Notes: generated from the letters alone by a model not told the origin. 64,000 bases of DNA from Agrobacterium larrymoorei (GCF_005145045.1 NZ_CP039691.1:1500001-1564000), one strand, 5' to 3'; shown: positions 45,361-54,458, counted from the first letter of the stretch. Translations and numbers: made by a program.

Positions 45361-47808
45361 ATGATCAGACTGATTGGATATTTCTTCGGCTTGGCGAGCA
45401 TGCTCTTCCTTGTGGTTGCTGCTGCCGGTGCCATCTATTTGGTATCCGTTTCGAAGGACCTTCCCGATTACGCAGTGCTGAGCAGCTACGAGCCGCCGGT
45501 TACGACCCGCGTTCACGCTGGCAACGGCGCGCTGATGGCGGAATATGCCCATGAAAAGCGGCTTTTCCTGCCCATTCAGGCCATTCCAGACCGGGTAAAG
45601 GCTGCATTCCTTTCGGCTGAAGACAAGAATTTCTATAACCACCCCGGCATCGACGTGTGGGGTCTAGGTCGCGCTATCCTCGTCAATGTGCAGAACCTCG
45701 GCTCGGGTCGCCGTCCCGTGGGCGCCTCCACGATCACGCAGCAGGTTGCCAAGAACTTCCTGCTCACCAACGACCAGACCATCGACCGCAAGATCAAGGA
45801 AGCGATTCTCTCCTTCCGCATCGAGCAGACCTATTCCAAGGATAAAATCCTCGAACTTTATCTGAACGAGATTTTCTTCGGGATGAATGCCTACGGTATT
45901 GCGGGCGCGGCACTCACCTATTTCAACAAGTCGGTCACCGAGCTGACGATCGCCGAGACGGCTTACCTCGCATCGCTGCCGAAGGGCCCTGCCAACTACC
46001 ATCCGTTCCGCCGTGAAAAGGCCGCTCTCGAGCGCCGCGACTGGGTTATCGACCGCATGGCCGAGAACGGCTACATCACGATGGCTGATGCTGCCGATGC
46101 GAAGAAGCAACCGCTTGGCGTGAACATTCGCCGTGGTGGACCGCAGCTTGCTGCCTCGGATTACTTTGCCGAGGAAGTTCGCCGCCAGATCGTCGATAAG
46201 TTCGGTGAAAAGGCGCTTCTGGAAGGTGGCCTTTCCGTCCGCACATCGTTCGATCCCGAAATTCAGATGGAGGCCCGCAAGGCCTTGCAGGACGGTCTGC
46301 TGGATTACGATGAGCGTCGTGGTTTCCACGGCCCTGTCGACCAGATCGATGCCAGTGGTGACTGGAGTGCCGCGCTGGGCAAGATCAGACCGCTTCGCGA
46401 CGTGCCGGAATGGAAGCTCGCCGTTGTGCTCGCAGCAGGCGCCGATGGCGTAGATATCGGTCTGCGCCCGGATGCCGACAGCGAAAACCCGGATCAGCGC
46501 AACCATGGCCGCATTAAGCCGGAAAACATGAAGTGGGCTTACCGCGATGCCAAGGGCCAGCGCAGCACGGCGAAATCCCCCGCTGGCGTTCTGAAGACTG
46601 GCGACGTCGTTTATGTCGAGCCGCTTTCCAGCCAAGGCGAAGATTATCGCCTCCGTCAGCCCCCGAAGGTGCAGGGCGGTATGGTGGTGATGGACCCGCA
46701 TACGGGCCGCGTTCTCGCCATGGTCGGCGGCTTCTCCTATGGCCAGTCGGAATTCAACCGCGCCACGCAGGCCATGCGCCAGCCGGGCTCCTCGTTCAAG
46801 CCGTTCATCTATGCGGCTGCAATGGACAACGGCTATACGCCTGCATCCGTGGTCATGGATGCGCCGCTGGAAGTCGTTTCCGGTGGCCAGGTGTGGAAGC
46901 CGCAGAACTACGGCGGGGAGGTGGCTGGTCCATCCACGCTTCGCCTCGGTATCGAAAAATCCCGTAACCTCATGACCGTGCGTCTGGCGCAGGATATGGG
47001 CATGAACCTTGTCGCGGAATATGCGGAACGCTTCGGCGTTTATGACAAGATGCCGCCGCTGCTTGCAATGTCGCTCGGCTCCGGTGAAACGACTGTCATG
47101 CGCATGGTTTCGGCCTATTCGGTCATTGCCAATGGCGGCAAGCAGATCAAGCCAACCGTGATCGACCGCATTCAGGACCGTTACGGCAAGACCCTTTTCC
47201 GTCACGAAGAGCGCGAGTGCGATGGCTGCAACGCCACGGTCTGGCAAAACCAGGATGAGCCGACCATCGTGGACAAGCGTGAGCAGGTTCTCGATCCGAT
47301 GACCGCCTATCAGGTCACGTCCATGATGGAAGGCGTCGTGCAGCGCGGTACGGCCGCCGGCAAAATCAAGGTCAATCTGCCTGTTGCGGGCAAGACCGGC
47401 ACGACCAATGATGAAAAGGACGCGTGGTTCGTAGGCTACACGCCTGACCTCGTCGCTGGCCTTTATATCGGCTTCGACAGCCCGGCACCTCTGGGTCGCG
47501 GCGGCACTGGTGGTTCGCTCGCAGCGCCGATCTTCGGTGAGTTCATCTCGCAGGCGGCAAAGCACCTTGAGCCGAGCAAGTTCATTGTCCCGAACGGCAT
47601 GAATTTCGTGGCCGTAAACCGCAAGACGGGCATGGCCGCGATGGAAGGCGAACCGGATACGATCATGGAGGCGTTCAAGCCCGGCACCGGTCCGTCCTCG
47701 ACGTTCAACGTCATCGGCATGGACGGCAATATGTCTCAGGAGGACATTTTGCGGGAATCGCCACAGGCGCAACAGGCCATCACCGGCGGCGGCGGCGGTC
47801 TATACTAA
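45361..47808 (+). CDS. mrcA: Bifunctional penicillin-binding protein 1A
   Basis: 815 residues. N-terminal membrane anchor (LIGYFFGLASMLFLVVAAAGAIYLV), glycosyltransferase GT51 domain (about 50-225: LSAEDKNFYNHPGIDVWGLGRA, GASTITQQVAKNF, ELYLNEIFFG), a PBP1A-specific linker of about 100 residues with an OB-like insert, and transpeptidase domain with SSFKPF (catalytic Ser), EKSRN and KTGTTND. Polymerises and cross-links peptidoglycan. A GC-rich hairpin without a U run (47829-47858) follows and may be its terminator. Confidence 0.97.
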   Translation: MIRLIGYFFGLASMLFLVVAAAGAIYLVSVSKDLPDYAVLSSYEPPVTTRVHAGNGALMAEYAHEKRLFLPIQAIPDRVKAAFLSAEDKNFYNHPGIDVWGLGRAILVNVQNLGSGRRPVGASTITQQVAKNFLLTNDQTIDRKIKEAILSFRIEQTYSKDKILELYLNEIFFGMNAYGIAGAALTYFNKSVTELTIAETAYLASLPKGPANYHPFRREKAALERRDWVIDRMAENGYITMADAADAKKQPLGVNIRRGGPQLAASDYFAEEVRRQIVDKFGEKALLEGGLSVRTSFDPEIQMEARKALQDGLLDYDERRGFHGPVDQIDASGDWSAALGKIRPLRDVPEWKLAVVLAAGADGVDIGLRPDADSENPDQRNHGRIKPENMKWAYRDAKGQRSTAKSPAGVLKTGDVVYVEPLSSQGEDYRLRQPPKVQGGMVVMDPHTGRVLAMVGGFSYGQSEFNRATQAMRQPGSSFKPFIYAAAMDNGYTPASVVMDAPLEVVSGGQVWKPQNYGGEVAGPSTLRLGIEKSRNLMTVRLAQDMGMNLVAEYAERFGVYDKMPPLLAMSLGSGETTVMRMVSAYSVIANGGKQIKPTVIDRIQDRYGKTLFRHEERECDGCNATVWQNQDEPTIVDKREQVLDPMTAYQVTSMMEGVVQRGTAAGKIKVNLPVAGKTGTTNDEKDAWFVGYTPDLVAGLYIGFDSPAPLGRGGTGGSLAAPIFGEFISQAAKHLEPSKFIVPNGMNFVAVNRKTGMAAMEGEPDTIMEAFKPGTGPSSTFNVIGMDGNMSQEDILRESPQAQQAITGGGGGLY

Positions 47809-47828
47809 ACTCAAATCACAGACAGCCA

Positions 47829-47858
47829 AGGGGCGCGGGTCTTTACATCCGCGCCCCT
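47829..47858 (+). terminator. GC-rich hairpin after mrcA
   Basis: AGGGGCGCGG and CCGCGCCCCT pair perfectly around GTCTTTACAT, 20 bp after the mrcA stop and 50 bp before the prfB start. No U tract follows, so termination may be partial or Rho-aided. Confidence 0.55.
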
Positions 47859-47907
47859 CGCATTTATTCACACCACCAGTTTTCAAAAAAGGCGAAGAAT
47901 CTGCGAA

Positions 47908-49039
47908 ATGCGCAATGAAATCGTGAATGTAGTCGACGAAATCAAGCAGGCCATAAGCCTGCTGAGGAGGCATCTTTGACTGGGACCAGGCGATAAGACG
48001 GCTGGACTGGTTGAATAACAAGGCAGAGGATCCGAACCTCTGGAACGATGCTACCGAAGCACAGAAGCTGATGCGCGAGCGCCAGCAGCTTGACGAATCC
48101 ATCAACGGCGTCAAATCCCTCGAACAGCAGGTCAATGACAATATCGAGCTGATCGAGATGGGCGAAGCCGAAGGCGATGCCGACGTCGTCAAGGAAGCCG
48201 AAGACGCTTTGAAGGCGCTGCGCAGCGAGGCGAACCGCCGTCAGGTGGAGGCCATGCTCTCCGGCGAGGCTGATTCCAACGATACTTATGTGGAAGTTCA
48301 CTCGGGCGCGGGTGGCACGGAAAGCCAGGACTGGGCGAACATTCTGCTGCGCATGTACACGCGCTGGGCAGAACGTCAGGGCTTCAAGGTCGAGGTTCTG
48401 GAAGTTCACGAAGGCGAAGAAGCCGGTATCAAATCCGCGACCATTCTGGTCAAGGGCCATAATGCTTTCGGATGGATGAAGACGGAATCGGGCGTACACC
48501 GTCTGGTCCGCATTTCGCCATATGACAGCAATGCGCGTCGCCACACGTCTTTCTCCTCCATCTGGGTTTATCCGGTGGTGGATGATTCGATCCAGATCGA
48601 CATCAACGAAAGCGATTGCCGTATCGATACCTACCGCTCTTCGGGCGCCGGTGGTCAGCACGTCAACACCACCGACTCGGCTGTGCGTATCACGCATATT
48701 CCGACCGGTATCGCGGTTGCCTGCCAGCAGGAGCGCTCCCAGCACAAGAACCGCGCCAAGGCATGGGAAATGCTGCGTTCGCGTCTGTATGAAGCCGAGC
48801 TCATGAAGCGTGAAGCTGCTGCCAACGCGCAGGCTGCCTCCAAGACCGATATCGGCTGGGGTCACCAGATCCGTTCCTACGTTCTGCAGCCTTACCAGCT
48901 GGTCAAGGATTTGCGGACGGGCGTCGAAAGCACAGCACCCAGCAATGTTCTCGATGGCGATCTGAACGAGTTCATGGAAGCCGCTCTCGCACACCGCATC
49001 AGCGGCGGCGCGAATGTCGAAGTTTCCGACATCGATTGA
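47908..49039 (+). CDS. prfB: Peptide chain release factor 2 with programmed +1 frameshift
   Basis: The gene starts at ATG 47908 ([20 protein letters not shown]) and meets an in-frame TGA at 47977-47979. The site AGGAGG-cat-CTT-TGA-C matches the known RF2 autoregulatory frameshift signal: a Shine-Dalgarno-like AGGAGG at 47965-47970, then CUU UGA C. After slipping one base the frame resumes at 47978 ([14 protein letters not shown]) and runs to 49039, giving about 377 residues. GGQ motif in [20 protein letters not shown]; the SPF stop-codon tripeptide is SPY here. Low RF2 slows reading of TGA and favours frameshifting, so RF2 controls its own synthesis. Confidence 0.96.
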
Positions 49040-49064
49040 TCTTCGATGTGATCTTTGAAGAATG

Positions 49065-49095
49065 AAACCTCCCGTGAGACACTTACGGGAGGTTT
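49065..49095 (+). terminator. prfB terminator
   Basis: AAACCTCCCGT and ACGGGAGGTTT pair around GAGACACTT, followed by TTGCTTTTT. Confidence 0.92.
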
Positions 49096-49129
49096 TTGCT
49101 TTTTGGTGTCTATGCGAGAGGAGATTGAA

Positions 49130-49600
49130 ATGAAGCAGGCGCTCTACATCGTAGATGTTCAACCAAGCTTCAATCCGCCCGCTGACCTTGTAAGGGGCAT
49201 TGCTGAATTGGCGGCAAAAATGCCGAGCATTGCCAGCGTGGAGCGCCATGACGAAAGCATCACGCCTTTCGAGCTGCAACTGGGCTGGAATCCGGGGAAG
49301 AGCGACGAGTCGCTCATCGCTGCCGATCGCGTGTTCATCAAATATGGCTATGCACCGCCAAGAGAAGCAGTGGATTATCTGCTGTCACTGAAACTAGACC
49401 GCGTACTCGTTTGCGGTATTCAGGCGGATACATGCGTACTGGCCGCTGGCTTCGCTTTCTTCGACGCCGGGCTCTACCCGACGCTGGTTCCATGGCTCAC
49501 AGTCGGCTCAAGCCTTGATCGCTCGGGAGAGCTGGGCGCAAAACTATGGCGGCATCACTTCCGCGCGGTCCTGAGCGGGCCGGAAGAGCTTCAGCTTTAG
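49130..49600 (+). CDS. Isochorismatase-like cysteine hydrolase
   Basis: 157 residues. Catalytic Asp in ALYIVDVQPSF, Lys in VFIKYGYAPP, Cys in GIQADTCVLAAGFAFF, the triad of the isochorismatase/nicotinamidase fold. Start ATG 49130 lies after AGAGGAG; the earlier in-frame ATG at 49055 would add residues that include the prfB terminator. Unlike nicotinamidase it lacks an obvious metal site (no D-x-H-x-x-x-H). Substrate unknown; a hydrolase of small amides or imides. Confidence 0.86.
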   Translation: MKQALYIVDVQPSFNPPADLVRGIAELAAKMPSIASVERHDESITPFELQLGWNPGKSDESLIAADRVFIKYGYAPPREAVDYLLSLKLDRVLVCGIQADTCVLAAGFAFFDAGLYPTLVPWLTVGSSLDRSGELGAKLWRHHFRAVLSGPEELQL

Positions 49601-49607
49601 GACACGA

Positions 49608-50084
49608 TCAGTTTGAAGCTTTCTCGATCTTCATATCGCCAAGCTCGTCTATCAGGATCGTCCAGGCATCCGGCTCCTTCTGTGCCGGGTCGGTCTTCAG
49701 GTGCACAGTAACGAAGAGCCCAGGCTGGCTCGATGCGCCTGCGGAGCTTTCCGGGCGGACATCCGTCACATAGGCTTTCATCTGGGTGAACTCGTCCAGC
49801 TCCAGCGTCTCGATCAGATTTGGGCCGTTGGCAGTATAGGCAATCTGCTGAAGGTAGATTTTTGCGGTTCCATCCGCCTGCCGCATCGCGACGACCTTGT
49901 AGTAACCGCGCGTGGGGTCGCCTGCCGCTTTCTGATTATTATCGGATGCTGGTGCCTCGTGTTCCCACATGCCGCTGCTGGCCACGAAGATGGTGGAAAC
50001 GGGCAGGGCATCGATATCGGGCGCCTGAGCATGGGCGATACCGATGTTGCCGATGACGATGGCTGCGGCAAGAAGAGCTTTCAT
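49608..50084 (-). CDS. Hypothetical periplasmic protein
   Basis: About 158 residues from ATG 50084, behind AGGA, which directly gives a signal peptide (KALLAAAIVIGNIGIAHAQA). Another ATG at 50099 overlaps the nadK stop. The mature domain is beta-rich (VSTIFVASSGMWEHEA, GYYKVVAMRQADGTAKIYLQQI, LETLELDEFTQMKAYVTDV, ..LFVTVHLKTD, DAWTILIDELGDMKIEK), without motif I recognise. Cotranscription with nadK is likely. Confidence 0.7.
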   Translation of the reverse strand: MKALLAAAIVIGNIGIAHAQAPDIDALPVSTIFVASSGMWEHEAPASDNNQKAAGDPTRGYYKVVAMRQADGTAKIYLQQIAYTANGPNLIETLELDEFTQMKAYVTDVRPESSAGASSQPGLFVTVHLKTDPAQKEPDAWTILIDELGDMKIEKASN

Positions 50085-50098
50085 GGGTCCTGTTTTCA

Positions 50099-50872
50099 TC
50101 AATTCGTAAATTGCTCTGCAAGAATGCGATCCGACCAGGAGCGATCAGGGTCCGATAGAATTCTTGCGGTTCTATCCTGCGACAGCGCGATTTTCACGCT
50201 GCGAACGGATTTGACCTCGGTATGGTCTGCCACGGCATTGACTGGGCGCTTTTCGCTCTCATGGACGTGAATTTCCACCGTCACCTTATTCGGAAGCAGC
50301 GCGCCGCGCCAGCGTCTGGGTCGAAATGCACTGACGGGGGTCAGCGCAAGAAGCGGCGATTCGAGCGGGAGGATGGGCCCATGGGCGGAGAAGTTGTAGG
50401 CCGTGGAGCCCGCAGGCGTCGCCACCATCATGCCATCGCAGACCAGCTCATCCAGCCTCGTCTTGCCGTCCACATCCACGCGAAGCTTTGCCGCCTGGTG
50501 CGATTGGCGAAACAGGCTGACCTCATTCATGGCCAGCGCGGAAAACTCTTTTCCGTTCTCGTCGACGGTCGTCATACGCAGCGGGTGAAAATCGTTTCCG
50601 GTTGCGATGGCAATGCGTTCGCGAAGGCCCGAAACCCGGTAATCATTCATCAGGAAACCGATTGAGCCACGGTTCATGCCATAGACACGCTTGCCGGAAT
50701 TCATCGTCTCATTCAGCACCTGCAGCATGAAGCCATCACCGCCCAATGCGACGATGACGTCTGCCTCATCGAAGGATGCGTTGCCATATTCGCTGATAAG
50801 CTCTTCGCGGGCTGCCTGCGCGTGATCTGCGGAGGATGCGACGAAGGAAATGCTTTTTACTGAACGCGACAT
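50099..50872 (-). CDS. nadK: NAD kinase
   Basis: 257 residues. The ATP-NAD kinase motif VIVALGGDGFMLQVLNE, conserved NE in AMNEVSLFR, and TPAGSTAYNFSAHGPI define the family. Start ATG 50872 (MSRSVKSISF) has GGGG-type site nearby; the longer frame is not conserved-looking. It makes NADP from NAD. Confidence 0.96.
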   Translation of the reverse strand: MSRSVKSISFVASSADHAQAAREELISEYGNASFDEADVIVALGGDGFMLQVLNETMNSGKRVYGMNRGSIGFLMNDYRVSGLRERIAIATGNDFHPLRMTTVDENGKEFSALAMNEVSLFRQSHQAAKLRVDVDGKTRLDELVCDGMMVATPAGSTAYNFSAHGPILPLESPLLALTPVSAFRPRRWRGALLPNKVTVEIHVHESEKRPVNAVADHTEVKSVRSVKIALSQDRTARILSDPDRSWSDRILAEQFTN

Positions 50873-51082
50873 GCCGCCACCCCGTTTGATCAGTTCTTGG
50901 TACATGAAGAAATAGTGTTGCGACAAGCTCTTTGCCGGAGAGAAACGAAGCGAGTGTGTCACAGGGCGGGCAGCGCAGCAGTGTTCCACAGCTTCATGCG
51001 CGTCGAGAACAAAAATGCTTGCACGCATTTTAGAGGTGCGGCAGGTTCAGCAAATAGATCGAACCGGCGCAAGGAGCGGATT

Positions 51083-52000
51083 GTGGCCATAAGTTACGGT
51101 ATCTACGACGTTTTTACGCGGGAGAAACTGGCTGGAAATCCGTTGGCGGTGGTGTTCGATGCAGATGATCTGGACGACGAAAGCATGCAGGCCATTGCCG
51201 GGGAGATGAATCTCTCCGAAACGGTTTTCGTCAACAAGTCTACAAATCCAGCTTATGGCGCAGCCCTGCGCATCTTCACACCGGCCACCGAGCTGCCCTT
51301 CGCAGGGCACCCGACGGTTGGTGCGGCGATTGCCATTGCGGAGCGAAATCGCGCATCAGGAGCAGGGGATGCGGACATGGTTTCCGTTCTGGAAGAGAAG
51401 GTCGGTCCAGTTCGCTGCGCCATCCGGCTGCGAGCGGGAGAGCCGAGTTTTGCCGAGTTCGACCTGCCGCGCAAATCCGCCCGCGTCCAGTTTCCGGTTG
51501 ATCACGGCAAGCTTGCCGATGCGCTGGGTGTCAGCGAGGCTGCGCTTGGCTTTGAGAATCACGTTCCGTCCATCTGGTCGGCAGGCGTGCCATTCCTCAC
51601 TGTTCCGCTGCACAATCGCGCTGCGGTGGAGGAGGTGGATTTTGACGCGAATCTTTGGCTGAAATTTGCGCCTTTGGTGGAGGGGCGTATCGCTTCCGCC
51701 TATGTGTACTGTCGCGGCGGCGTGCACCACAGCGCGAAGTTCCATGCCCGCATGTTTTCGCCGGATATGGGCATTGCCGAAGATCCGGCAACGGGTGCTG
51801 CTGTAGCAGCCTTATCCGGCGCCATTAAAGCCTTTGATGGCCTTGCCGACGGGCATTACCCGTTATTGGTAGAGCAGGGCGTAGAGATGGGACGTCCCTC
51901 CCATATTCATCTCCACATGGATGTGAAGGAGGGCGAAATTTCCCGCGCCAGGATAGGCGGTCACGCCGTCCGTATCGCTTCTGGTCATCTCGATCTCTGA
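51083..52000 (+). CDS. PhzF-family isomerase/epimerase
   Basis: 305 residues from GTG 51083, six bases after AAGGAG; the open frame upstream is not coding. YDVFTREKLAGNPLAVVFDADDL is the typical opening, with catalytic Glu in EMNLSETVFV, FTPATELPFAGHPTVGAAI, and EDPATGAAVAAL. PhzF proteins share the diaminopimelate-epimerase fold; only the true phenazine enzyme has a known role, and no phenazine genes are present. Confidence 0.9.
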   Translation: MAISYGIYDVFTREKLAGNPLAVVFDADDLDDESMQAIAGEMNLSETVFVNKSTNPAYGAALRIFTPATELPFAGHPTVGAAIAIAERNRASGAGDADMVSVLEEKVGPVRCAIRLRAGEPSFAEFDLPRKSARVQFPVDHGKLADALGVSEAALGFENHVPSIWSAGVPFLTVPLHNRAAVEEVDFDANLWLKFAPLVEGRIASAYVYCRGGVHHSAKFHARMFSPDMGIAEDPATGAAVAALSGAIKAFDGLADGHYPLLVEQGVEMGRPSHIHLHMDVKEGEISRARIGGHAVRIASGHLDL

Positions 52001-52125
52001 CACACGTTGACGGCTTCGTGAACGAGTGTTGATCGGGCTTTGCCACACTTATTAACGTCCGAGCGCCTTCCACAGGAACAAAAGTAAATTTTCTCCGTTC
52101 TTTCTTCCAAGAAGGAGAAAGTGAC

Positions 52126-52287
52126 ATGAAGTCGCAAAGCAGTTCCGATAGCCGGAGAGTTATTGAAGCCGCAAATAAGGCTTCTGCAACTACATACAAG
52201 CCAATCATCATTCCGTTGAGAGGCACCTATGTAGCTATGATCTTTCGAAGAAGCTGCCGCAACCCGCTCAATACACTGAAGAATTAG
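52126..52287 (+). CDS. Possible 53-residue protein
   Basis: ATG at 52126 stands after AGAAGGAGAAAGTGAC, a strong ribosome site. The frame reads MKSQSSSDSRRVIEAANKAS..TYKPIIIPLRGTYVAMIFRRSCRNPLNTLKN. It is basic and Ser-rich with no recognised domain. The 380-bp region around it holds no other gene; it might be a small protein or a chance frame. Confidence 0.4.
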   Translation: MKSQSSSDSRRVIEAANKASATTYKPIIIPLRGTYVAMIFRRSCRNPLNTLKN

Positions 52288-52380
52288 TCTTCCTGCATTC
52301 GGGTTAGCACCAAATAGTGATTATTCACGCAATCGATTAACAACTATACTCGAAACCATAAATAGCGAAGGGAGAATGAC

Positions 52381-52626
52381 ATGAAGGAAGTTCTCATTAT
52401 CGCCGCTGCCTTAGGTATTTCCGCCAGTGCGGCGCTTGCAGAATGCGGCGACAAAACCGGGATCAATGCATCGATCCCAGTCGATAGAGAATTCAAGACA
52501 GCCAGCATCACACCACCGACCGAGCCAGCCCAAAAGCCGACGCTGATCCTGAAAAAGACGGATCGTCTGCCAGGCGCCACGGCGGCGGTCGTGGCATCGC
52601 CACAAAGCGCGATGGAACGCATGTAA
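52381..52626 (+). CDS. Small secreted protein, 81 residues
   Basis: Signal peptide KEVLIIAAALGISASAALA then a mature 60-residue, Pro- and Thr-rich chain (ECGDKTGINASIPVDREFKTAS..LKKTDRLPGATAAVVASPQSAMERM). GAAGGGAGA precedes the ATG, and an intrinsic terminator follows (52662-52695). The single Cys in the mature chain lies two residues after the cut site. No family recognised. Confidence 0.7.
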   Translation: MKEVLIIAAALGISASAALAECGDKTGINASIPVDREFKTASITPPTEPAQKPTLILKKTDRLPGATAAVVASPQSAMERM

Positions 52627-52661
52627 TAGCAATATAACGGCCGACACCACTCGTTACACTG

Positions 52662-52695
52662 AAAATCCCGTGCGAAGCAATCGTGCGGGATTTTT
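52662..52695 (+). terminator. Terminator of the small secreted protein gene
   Basis: AAAATCCCG and CGGGATTTTT pair around a 16-base segment that can add CGA/TCG pairs, with a U run at the end. Confidence 0.85.
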
Positions 52696-52768
52696 GGTGG
52701 CTGGGAGTCGGCGTGATTGAATATTGTTCGAGTCTCCACCGATAATTCACCTACGGAGATATTGTGCG

Positions 52769-52805
52769 CTAAAGCGGGTCGCAGAGAACAGGCGCCTCTG
52801 CGACC
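52769..52805. repeat. Decayed copy of the CTAAAGCGGGTCGC palindrome
   Basis: CTAAAGCGGGTCGCAGAG is followed after nine bases by CTCTGCGACC, leaving a 10-bp stem; the second arm has lost the CGCTTTAG portion found at 22729-22776. Confidence 0.65.
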
Positions 52806-52879
52806 GACTGCAGTCCAGTCAAGTTGACTAGCGCTGCACAGTTGCCCAAGTCGATTATGTCAACGGCTCCACTCCCTCT

Positions 52880-53166
52880 CCGTCATCTTCGGGCTTGGCC
52901 CACTACAGTCCGGTTTGGATTCCTGAGCCCTTTATGCAAAGCCAGAGGCTTGAGAAAAGACGGTCAATCCACCCGCACCGTCATCCCGCACTTGATGCGG
53001 GATCCAGCCAGACCAAGTCCTTGGTCTGGAAGACTCGTTCGACGCGCAGACGCGCGTCTACTGGACCCCGCATCAAGTGCGGGGTGACGGCTGGGGAGCT
53101 ATTCTCGCCCCAAACTACCCACCCAGTTTAAACCGGACAGAAGTGGGACAAGTCCGAGGATGATAG
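52880..53166. repeat. Palindromic repeat half interrupted by a miniature inverted-repeat element (copy A)
   Basis: Left arm CGTCATCTTCGGGCTTG (52881-52897) and right arm CAAGTCCGAGGATGAT (53149-53164) enclose 52900-53146, whose own ends CCACTACAGTCCGGTTT and AAACCGGACAGAAGTGG are imperfect inverted repeats. No frame of protein-coding length is inside. The left 75 bp of the insert matches copy B at 60375. Confidence 0.65.
52978..53090. repeat. Mosaic palindromic repeat with internal CCAGACCAAG hairpin (copy 2), inside the MITE-like element
   Basis: CCGTCATCCCGCACTTGATGC at the left and GCATCAAGTGCGGGGTGACGG at the right are inverted arms; inside, CCAGACCAAG-tcc-CTTGGTCTGG and GACGCGCAGACGCGCGTC form further hairpins. 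Same architecture as 12543-12656. Confidence 0.75.
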
Positions 53167-53267
53167 AGGCGGGTCTTGCGACCCTCATCGCCTCCCGGCA
53201 AATATCGTTCTCCCATATCTCGCATGAAAGTCATCGATTAATTGAGGGCAATTAAACGCGAGAGGCT

Positions 53268-53453
53268 TTAGGCATCCAGTCTCAGCGAAAGCTGCCGTCC
53301 GCCATTTTTCTTCAGGATATAAAGCGGACGTGTCGTGATGACTTCGGTTTTCTTCTGGAGTTCGCGGCGGCGCTCCTGCGCGCGCTCTCTCAAGCTTCTG
53401 GATTGCGCGACGAGCGTCAGCGCATTTTCAATGGCCTTCTCTGCTGCTGTCAT
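53268..53453 (-). CDS. Hypothetical protein, 61 residues
   Basis: MTAAEKAIENALTLVAQSRS is a helical opening, followed by a strongly basic segment (LRERAQERRRELQKK) and a beta-like tail (PLYILKKNGGRQLSLRLDA). AGGAGATGCAGCC precedes the ATG. Frame and codon usage fit a real gene but no family is recognised. A repeat-rich stretch lies beyond its stop. Confidence 0.55.
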   Translation of the reverse strand: MTAAEKAIENALTLVAQSRSLRERAQERRRELQKKTEVITTRPLYILKKNGGRQLSLRLDA

Positions 53454-53536
53454 GGCTGCATCTCCTGATTTGTTCTCTATATGTTCTAATTTTAGAGAAA
53501 TGTCAAGAGACGAGAGAATCGGTGGTGAGAAAAGGA

Positions 53537-53561
53537 AAAGGCCCGGCAGAGCCGGGCCTTT
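53537..53561. terminator. Bidirectional terminator between two small genes
   Basis: AAAGGCCCGGC and GCCGGGCCTTT pair around AGA; both flanks are A/T rich. It lies 24 bp after the stop of the 56-residue gene on the minus strand. Confidence 0.88.
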
Positions 53562-53584
53562 ATTCGATGACAGATTGAGTAGCG

Positions 53585-53755
53585 TCAGGACAGAGGTCGA
53601 TCCTCTGCGAAACTGGCTTCGGAGACTTGCCCACTTGCGAGTGCTACGATTGCGAGCACCGCATGCTGACGGTCCCAGCCAGCGCTTTCGGCTTTTTCCA
53701 ATAGGCCACTGATAGATGGCTCAAGGGCAAATTGGCATTCGGCCTGGTAATCCAT
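53585..53755 (-). CDS. Small helical protein, 56 residues
   Basis: From ATG 53755: MDYQAECQFALEPSISGLLE, then KAESAGWDRQHAVLAIVALASGQ and an acidic tail. Helical, one possible helix-turn-helix size but no DNA-binding motif. A 14-residue longer start (53797) is possible. It ends in front of a strong terminator, which argues for a real transcript. Confidence 0.6.
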   Translation of the reverse strand: MDYQAECQFALEPSISGLLEKAESAGWDRQHAVLAIVALASGQVSEASFAEDRPLS

Positions 53756-53969
53756 TGTGTCGATTTTCAACGACGGTGGATTGATCAAAGCGCGCATTCA
53801 GCACTCCATTCTGGCGCGATATCCTGACCCCCATTTTCAGGACACGCGTGAAATTCAGACACCACGAACGCCCGATATCACGCATGACATCAGGCATCTT
53901 TGGACACGAATCCCCCAGCACCAGGCAGATTCTGCCATATGGCTGGCGGTGTCAACCGCCGCGGGGTGG

Positions 53970-54215
53970 TTATACCCCGCTTTCGCGATCCCTGAACGGG
54001 CGTCTGCGCCAGATCAAAAGCGCCATGACATAAAGTGCAAACAGGATGAACCAGGCAAGGGGGAAGGCAAGGAACACGGCGGCGTAACCACACCCGCCCT
54101 CGAAGCAGGAGCCGAGCGTGCCCGTCTCGACCATGACGGCAGTCAGGAAAAAGGAAACCACGCCGCTTCCTGCAACACCCGCTATCAACAAAGCTATATT
54201 GGTAATCACTCTCAT
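53970..54215 (-). CDS. Two-span membrane protein, 81 residues
   Basis: Two or three hydrophobic segments (NIALLIAGVAGSGVVSFFLTAVMV and YAAVFLAFPLAWFILFALYVMALLIW) around CFEGGCG, then a basic tail RRRPFRDRES. The two Cys might pair. No family recognised. Confidence 0.6.
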   Translation of the reverse strand: MRVITNIALLIAGVAGSGVVSFFLTAVMVETGTLGSCFEGGCGYAAVFLAFPLAWFILFALYVMALLIWRRRPFRDRESGV

Positions 54216-54382
54216 TCTGCCGGATTATGGCGGGGAATAAGACGTCTTTTTGGAAATTGGGAAGAAGATCGGTTTTTTTAACAAACTGTCCGATAGCGTG
54301 CAGTAATCCTGCAACGCCAACAAGCCGCCGCGCGCCTAAGGGCGCTGCCAACTCATTGATATATATAGTCTTTGAGGAGATT

Positions 54383-54458
<76 letters not shown>

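Noticed and set aside
45664..47772. 702-codon minus-strand frame opposite mrcA
   Set aside because: The sense strand carries all PBP1A motifs; the antisense frame has none.
52880..53166. Possible CRISPR array because of several short inverted repeats
   Set aside because: Units are not evenly spaced direct repeats with unique spacers, and there are no cas genes.
53335..53712. 125-codon plus-strand frame
   Set aside because: It overlaps two minus-strand small genes and a terminator between them, and has no ribosome site.
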